DNA of 64,000 bases from Udeniomyces pyricola (taxonomy: Eukaryota > Basidiomycota > Tremellomycetes > Cystofilobasidiales > Mrakiaceae), in contig BCIK01000022.1 in the NCBI GenBank assembly GCA_039545295.1, forward strand, positions 310,001 to 374,000. The letters run 5' to 3'. Positions 56,357 through 64,000 of this stretch are shown here, piece by piece; position 1 is the stretch's first letter; each line of letters opens with the position of its first letter. The translations under genes and the position numbers were made by a program. The notes under the pieces were generated by a model that was given only the letters and a program-made list of their open reading frames with translations, made no database searches and was not told the origin of the DNA.

Positions 56357-59300
56357 AGCTTCTCTCACGTCCATATCCATGCATCGCCATCTCAACTTTC
56401 CATGCTTTTCATACGTTCTAGTCACCCATTGCCTGATATATGTATATGTATCCTTCAATGTACATGTCACGTCGGACCTCATTGCCCTCCGACTAACAGT
56501 CACACTCGAGTGTGCCTTCTGGTTCCACTCCTAGCTTTAATCGTTCATTACAGGTTACTCTTTTTGCTTCAGCTTGTCATTATTGCACTGCACCAAACAA
56601 ACAACGCATTTGATCCGGCTCATGTTTGACTTCTCGCCGAGTGGTACTCGTACATATTCTTTGCTCGATACATATATAAAACCGAAAGTAGCTAGGCTGG
56701 GTTGACAGTACTCGACCTGGATTCGTGACGGGCAAAGCTTCTGACGTTAGCTGAACCAAGTCGACCATCGACCATCGACCAAGCTACCAAGCTCCAAGGT
56801 GACCACTTCGTGCGAATGTTCTTGGCATGAACGGCACTTGAGTGCCCAACCAAAAGCTTCACGTGATACGTACAGCTTCATCGGCCGGCAGCTATATATA
56901 TCTAAGAGCAACTCCACCACCAGCGCCTGATTGATGGTTAGACGTCATACATAATCCCCTTTGTTGTTTCGAGTATTCGAACCAAACGACGTTGACGCGC
57001 GCATTAATCGAGCTACGTCGCAACTTCGAGATTTCAGATGATCCCACTCACTGGCAGATCTCAGAACCAACCCAATATCCAGCTACTACATAACGTGGTT
57101 GTGACCCCCCCGTGCGCCTCGGACGGAGTCGACGTTGACGACGTGTTCGGACCCGCCTACGGTTTTAGAGTATTGCTTCGGAGTGACGTTGTGGCGATGT
57201 TGCAACGATCTCGAGGTACAATATACGACATTATGTATGACGTACGCGTACGTCTAAATCCACAACCGTGCGGTTTAGCGGTCTGACCGTACGCATCCCG
57301 AGCCATCGCCAGGCTGACTTTCCCCACCCCCGCACACCCATTTTTTTATATTCAACCTCACCTAAGCCAACTCTAACTCACACCAACGCCAGTAGAACTC
57401 AGGTCCCCAACTCCCAAGCCTCAACCCGGACTCCCAAGAAAAGCGCGAGAGATAGAAGAAGAAAAGGGCAGAAAGAACGAGAAGCCAGGCAACGTGGGGA
57501 AAGTCAGCCTGGGGATGGCTCGGTTTGCGTATAGCATGTCAGCCTTACGTCTTACATCCGGGGCATTCGTTGCGTTGCCAGTTGCACGTTGCCTTCTCAG
57601 ATCTCATCGATCTCAGCTAGCTTGACAAACAAGTCGGAATAAGTTTGGACGAAGGACACGGGGTAATTAATCATGTGAGACCGACGCTAAGACGCTAATC
57701 TCCGCCGGGTCCGTGAGCAGGACTAGCAGGAGCCGGCGAAATTGGTCGGTGCGCCGACATGATGACCGCTCCGTTTGGCTCCATGATCCACACTCTTACG
57801 TATGAAATAATCGATGATGACCAAACAACGCGCACAAACAAAACACAGCCCTCGCCTTTGCGATCTTCACATGCATGATGATTCTTCATTCTTTCACAGC
57901 TCAGCAACGTTCTAGACTCACGCCAGCGAAGCCAGCTAGGTACTATGAGCCAAGTTCTTTCCCTCACTGTGATGTCCTCCACCAGCCCATGAAAGGATAT
58001 CCTATATCTACGGGCCGCGCGCGTGCGTACACGCGTACTCGAGAGTCATACATCTTCAAAAATTAAAGCACGCTGCTCCAGCTCGGCATGCGTATGATAT
58101 GGTTCACGTCGACGCAAGATACGCCACAGACGTAACGCATCCCATTGATGACGGTCCTTGCCTTTTCCTCCGAGTTGTACGTTGTACGCTGAACTGTTAT
58201 ATTAGTCATATGCCCAGACAACATTACCTTAATTCTTGCAAGCCCCAGCTGCGCATTTGCATGCAGAGGGTATGTACCAATCAGCGTCTGATGATCACTA
58301 GTGAGTGCTTCATGCGTGCGCTCGCCGGGTGAGCCGGCGGGTTCTCTTATACTAGCTTGTCACACGTCGCGCGTGCCATTCAATGTCCATGCAGCGTGTA
58401 TAATATATATAGGCACAAATCAGAGTCTCACGCTGAACGCCTGCAAGAGATCTCCAGATGGCGTGAATCATGTCGTCCGCGCGCGAGCACGTCGTCGAGA
58501 TTCCTTAATCTTACACATTCCAAGTTCTCCCGTGAGTAGCACGTCTCGGGAGGAGACCATAATATGATTAATGAGCTTTTTGTCTATGATTAATAACTAG
58601 TACACGAGCGTCGCCTGAGGTCAACCTGATAGGGTGTAAATACTATACGGTAGACGTCGACTTTGCATCCGATAGTACATCACTTGTCTTATAGGCGCAT
58701 ACATGATTCGAGTTGGTAGCGTTTTGGAAGCTGATCGGCACTCAATATTGAATATCAATTTTGCTGGCCTTTGTTAGACTTGGCGATGACCTTGATATAT
58801 ATATGCAGGGGGAAGGGATGTTAAGGGAGTCTCGAACGTTCGAAAAGAGACACACAAAAAAAAACGAAGATAGTACGACGGACATGTAGGCGCCTTGCGA
58901 TCGACGCCGGTTCGAGAAAAAAGTCCGGATAGATCAGACGTGACAAGTATGACATACACAGCTTCACAGTCTTTGGAGGTGGGTGAGCCCGGGTGAAGCA
59001 AGGGTGAAAAAAACAGAGAACGTCATAGAACGTCAAACGGCGAACGGCGAATTCTAAGATGCGATGGATGGAAATTGTGGCAGTGGTATTTGGAGATCTC
59101 AACGATCTCGACTCTTTCGACGAGCGCCGAGCGCAGAGCGCGCGGTGACTGGTGTTTGGTGATCGGTGACCTAGACCCAGCGACCAGCGTCCTGCGTCTA
59201 GCGTACCGATAGCTCGGTTTGACCTCGGTTGCCGTCGGCCATGATGGGTCGGAAGAAAATGAAGAATGATCGATGAGCCAGACTCAATCATCCAGGGCCT

Positions 59301-60247
59301 TTCATCACAACGGAGCAGGCGTCAAACGTCCAGATCATCCAGATCACGTCCAGACCTTACTGGAAGCTTTTCTGGACCCAAACTTGCTAAGTGATGATGA
59401 AACGAAGGCCATGGTATGATCATACCGAGTGTACTCATGTATTCAATATTCATGACCGGCATCCTCGGAGCTGTTTGATGGCACGGACCGCGTGTTAGCA
59501 TCAAGAGTCGAGAGAAACAAAACAGGGTGCTTGCAGCTTGCCGCTTGCCTTTGATGCATCTTGACGTGGCTTGCAGCTTGCAGGATTTGCGCTACTTTGC
59601 TCTTTGACATAATATATATGCCCGGTGCTCGGCGCTCGGTGGCCGATGACTTCAGGCGCCATGACCACACGGCCGGACAGCCGCGTAGTTCAAATCATGT
59701 TCCGAGTCTCAAGGATTTCAGTGATCGGATTTACAAGACTCCAACCAGGAGGACTGATTGTACTGAAACAGCGGCAACTCGCCTTCATGTCTCGCTTCCT
59801 GATTATTACTCCTTCCCAGGCTTTTCTCCTTCCCTTCCCTCCGGCCTGCCTATCATCTCCCTGCCTTCATACCATCACTCTCCTTGCCTCATCCTCTTCC
59901 TTAGTATCCCTCAGCACATCTCCCTGCTTTCATAATCACACACTCTTCCCTCTACCTCCATCTCCTCCTCAGTCCTTACGAACCTCTCTTGCCTTTGCAT
60001 ACCTGTCGTGCGTATCCAGCTCTCCTCGTTGAAATCCAGCGCGCTGACCTTGCACCGGTCGACATCGGGCATGCAACTCGTGCAACGCGAGATCTTTTCA
60101 GTCTTCGGCTTCAACTATTCTACTTTTTTCTTTCGTCGCCCTTGTTCCGTCAGGCTGACAGCGGTTTCTCCTCACCTTCATCGTGTAATCCATCTATTCG
60201 CTTCCTCCCTGACTGTACTACAGAGGGTCCATACATCATCTGCCAGC
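56357..60247. other. 3.9-kb gene-poor region
   Basis: The longest stretch without a supported gene. Frames here (for example 57268-57534 +, 58821-59291 -, 59561-59935 +) have no conserved motifs or plausible splicing. The DNA is rich in short palindromes and quasi-repeats: a 16-base perfect palindrome at 57239-57254 (GACGTACGCGTACGTC), a GCGCGCGTGCGTACACGCGTAC run at about 58017-58038, a local repeat of GACCAGCG/GACCTAG-type units at about 59145-59210, and TTGCAGCTTGC repeats at about 59530-59583. The last 450 bases are CT-rich, presumably promoter and leader of the gene at 60248. Confidence 0.5.
57239..57254. repeat. Perfect 16-base palindrome with central ACGCGT
   Basis: GACGTACGCGTACGTC equals its own reverse complement. 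It combines two ACGT cores and a central ACGCGT (MCB-like). It lies far from any called start codon. Confidence 0.8.
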
Positions 60248-62033
<1,786 letters not shown>

Positions 62034-64000
62034 GCTTGGCACATACTTCTCATCTTATTTCATACTTCTCATCTTGTTTCATACTTCTCGTCTTACTTCA
62101 TTCATCTCATCTCCTGTTCATCTTGCACTTTCCTCATGCTCGCATCCGCTTCAATCTGATTCTTATCTACACCTTTGCAACCTTGACTCTTTTCATCCTG
62201 CTCTCTGTCTCCATCGTTTAGCTACTATATATCGCTTGCTTCCTTTTGCTTTTCAACCCTATTCTCGGACCTGTACTTCCCATCTTCTCTCTCCGACGAT
62301 GTGTCATCTATATGCTGCTTGCTTCCCTAGGCTTCTTTTCGTATACCTCGTTTCTCCCTTATCGCATCCCGCCGGTCGTCGCCCACCTGCAAGTAATCCC
62401 TAACTGCACTCTTGCATATTACGTGGAATCGGCTCTTATATTATTTCCTTGTTTTACATATACTACCGCGAGCAGCGTTTTCATTACAAGCCCTGCACGC
62501 GAACATCATATTGCCCCTTCGGCAAAGAAAAGTTATGAGTTGATATCACAGAGACTACTTGTACGTTGTGACTTGCGGTGATCAAGGGCGTTGTGCTTCA
62601 AGTTGCTTCAACACTTCTGGTCTACTGGCTCTAGTATATTCTGATCAGGTGAAACCATGATCGCAGTACTAGTACGTGCGACGAAAAGTAATGGCCGGAC
62701 TTACACTGTAATTCTCAGGTCGCGCATGATGCATGAATCGTGTATCATTACGATCGATGCAGCACGCAGGTTATACGATATATGATCGTCAATTGAATCA
62801 TGTACATTGAACTACGTTTGAGCGCGTTATACTCCCTTCAAGTGACTGAATGCAGGATGTGTGGCAATATATATATCCGGATCGACAGCCGATCGCAACG
62901 TCCGTGAGAACAGGAACGCATCACCGCTGGACAACTGCATCCACATTTATAAGCTTCTAGTCCGTTGTTCACGTTAACGTTCAACGTTCATGCATGTGCC
63001 CCTTTGACGTATTCAATCGATCTGTCCGGCGGTGGCCGGCCTGCGCCTGGATGAAGACGACCTCTCACTCGGCGTGTTTGGCCCGATAACGTTACATCCG
63101 AGGATGTGAAGGGACTGGGCAATATCGTCAATCATGCATCATGACATGCAAGCGATAAGAGCCGCATGTCAATCGCCTGTATCTCACGGTACTGCATGAA
63201 AATCGGAAGCAAGCGCGCGGTGATTGACGCGGGACGAGTGGTCTCGACTCGACCACCCCATCCCGCTGCGGGCCTCGGCCCGAGGCTACATTCCCTGATC
63301 GATACCAATCAAGATGATCGTTTTGAACCTTCAAGACTGTTCGATGTTCGATCGACTCATGTTCCATGATTTGCCGGCTGCCGCTGTATGATATCGCACG
63401 GTCTAACGTCTATGCATGGTTATGAAGTGGTCGATGGTCGATGTGCCGACGGCTTCTCAAGATCATCTCGATCGAGCCGGGATCATGTAGTTCCGACGTG
63501 ACGATCAGCTATGGAATTCCGGATCATGTTCCATATTCAATGTTCAATCTTCCGAGATCTAGCTAACGAGATACAGCAGGATACGGTCGCATGATAATCT
63601 CGTGAGCCGCATGCATGGATCGAATATCGATATCGATGCAGGTACCAGATGGCGTCGATCGCGGATTCAGCGTGCGCACACCTGGATATATATATCGCAT
63701 CATGCATCAGTATATATACATTACGAATTAGTTATATACAGTCAGCTCCTTCTATATATACCCACGTCCTCTAACGTCTAAACGCTCACTCCCTATATAC
63801 CCACAGCTTTTCGGATCCACCAATTTGGTAGGCTGGTAAGTCGGGAGATAATTAAGCCATATCCCCATGTGTACCCATAATCCTGAGATCACAGAAATAT
63901 CTTGTGAGGGGTATGGGTCCTGGGTTTAGATGGCGCACATATGCACAGCCCCAGAAAAGCCTTAGACACGTGCCCTGTCGGATTGACCCTGCAAGTTTCT
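62034..64000. other. Gene-poor right end
   Basis: About 2 kb without supported coding sequence. The first 550 bases are T/C-rich 3' DNA of the orphan gene. From 62600 the DNA is rich in ATGATC/GATCGAT-type palindromic words and TATATATA runs. At about 63750-63810 the words CTATATATACCCAC and CTATATACCCACAG form a short imperfect direct repeat spaced about 40 bases. No RNA gene, transposon terminal repeat or conserved frame was recognised. Confidence 0.45.

Noticed and set aside
58821..59291. 156-codon minus-strand frame in the gene-poor region
   Set aside because: No motif, biased Arg/Ser composition from local repeats, and no splice-supported continuation.

Overview
The window is nuclear DNA of a basidiomycete fungus. 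Almost every gene is split by several short spliceosomal introns (about 50-300 nt, GTRNGT donors, YAG acceptors, CTNAY-like branch sites), gene density is about one per 3 kb, and the proteins are clear fungal orthologues (Yea4, Ssz1, Coq2, Kre9-like, Mbp1-type APSES factor, fungal PI-PLC). The very high intron load and the serine/proline-rich insertions suit a yeast-like basidiomycete (Pucciniomycotina or Tremellomycetes type), but the lineage cannot be fixed from sequence reading alone. The assembly has one 104-base gap (16564-16667) and single unknown bases inside C tracts (about 7177 and 33386). No rRNA, tRNA, CRISPR or complete transposon was seen.

Layout. 1-10.6 kb: a Zn2Cys6 transcription factor running off the left edge (-), a Pdr16/17-type Sec14 lipid-transfer protein (+), a secreted GH128 beta-glucanase (+) and a DHA1-family MFS exporter (-). 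11.9-16.3 kb: an orphan acidic membrane-anchored protein (+) and a UDP-GlcNAc transporter (+). 17.4-29.4 kb: cytochrome c1 (-), the ribosome-associated Hsp70 Ssz1 (-), a GPI-anchored Kre9/Knh1-like wall protein (+) and Coq2 (-). 29.7-41 kb: an Msc7-like membrane aldehyde dehydrogenase (+), an APSES-ankyrin cell-cycle factor (-) and a membrane-anchored NAD-dependent epimerase/reductase (-). 41.4-56.4 kb: the Hsp90 co-chaperone Cns1/TTC4 (+), a mitochondrial persulfide dioxygenase (+), TAF13 (-), an Oca/Siw14-like atypical tyrosine phosphatase (-) and phospholipase C (+). 56.4-64 kb: a gene-poor region holding one orphan serine-rich protein (60.2-62.0 kb).

There is no operon-like logic, and the neighbours are mostly unrelated housekeeping genes. 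Loose themes are cell-wall and glycan work (GH128, Yea4-like, Kre9-like), mitochondrial respiration and sulfide oxidation (cytochrome c1, Coq2, persulfide dioxygenase), ribosome/Hsp90 chaperones (Ssz1, Cns1) and phosphoinositide or inositol signalling (Pdr16-like, Oca-like, Plc1). I rebuilt exon structures by hand. For most genes the exon lengths sum to a multiple of three, which supports the models. The MFS gene has one unresolved junction and the epimerase 3' exons are approximate.

I did not find a self-contained new defence or mobile system. The most unusual items are a run of 7, 17 and 16 nt micro-exons in the Kre9-like gene, a TAF13 with a repeat-rich N-terminus and a C-terminal AT-hook, a tyrosine-phosphatase-family protein that has lost its P-loop arginine and carries a tail of about 640 residues, and two orphan proteins.
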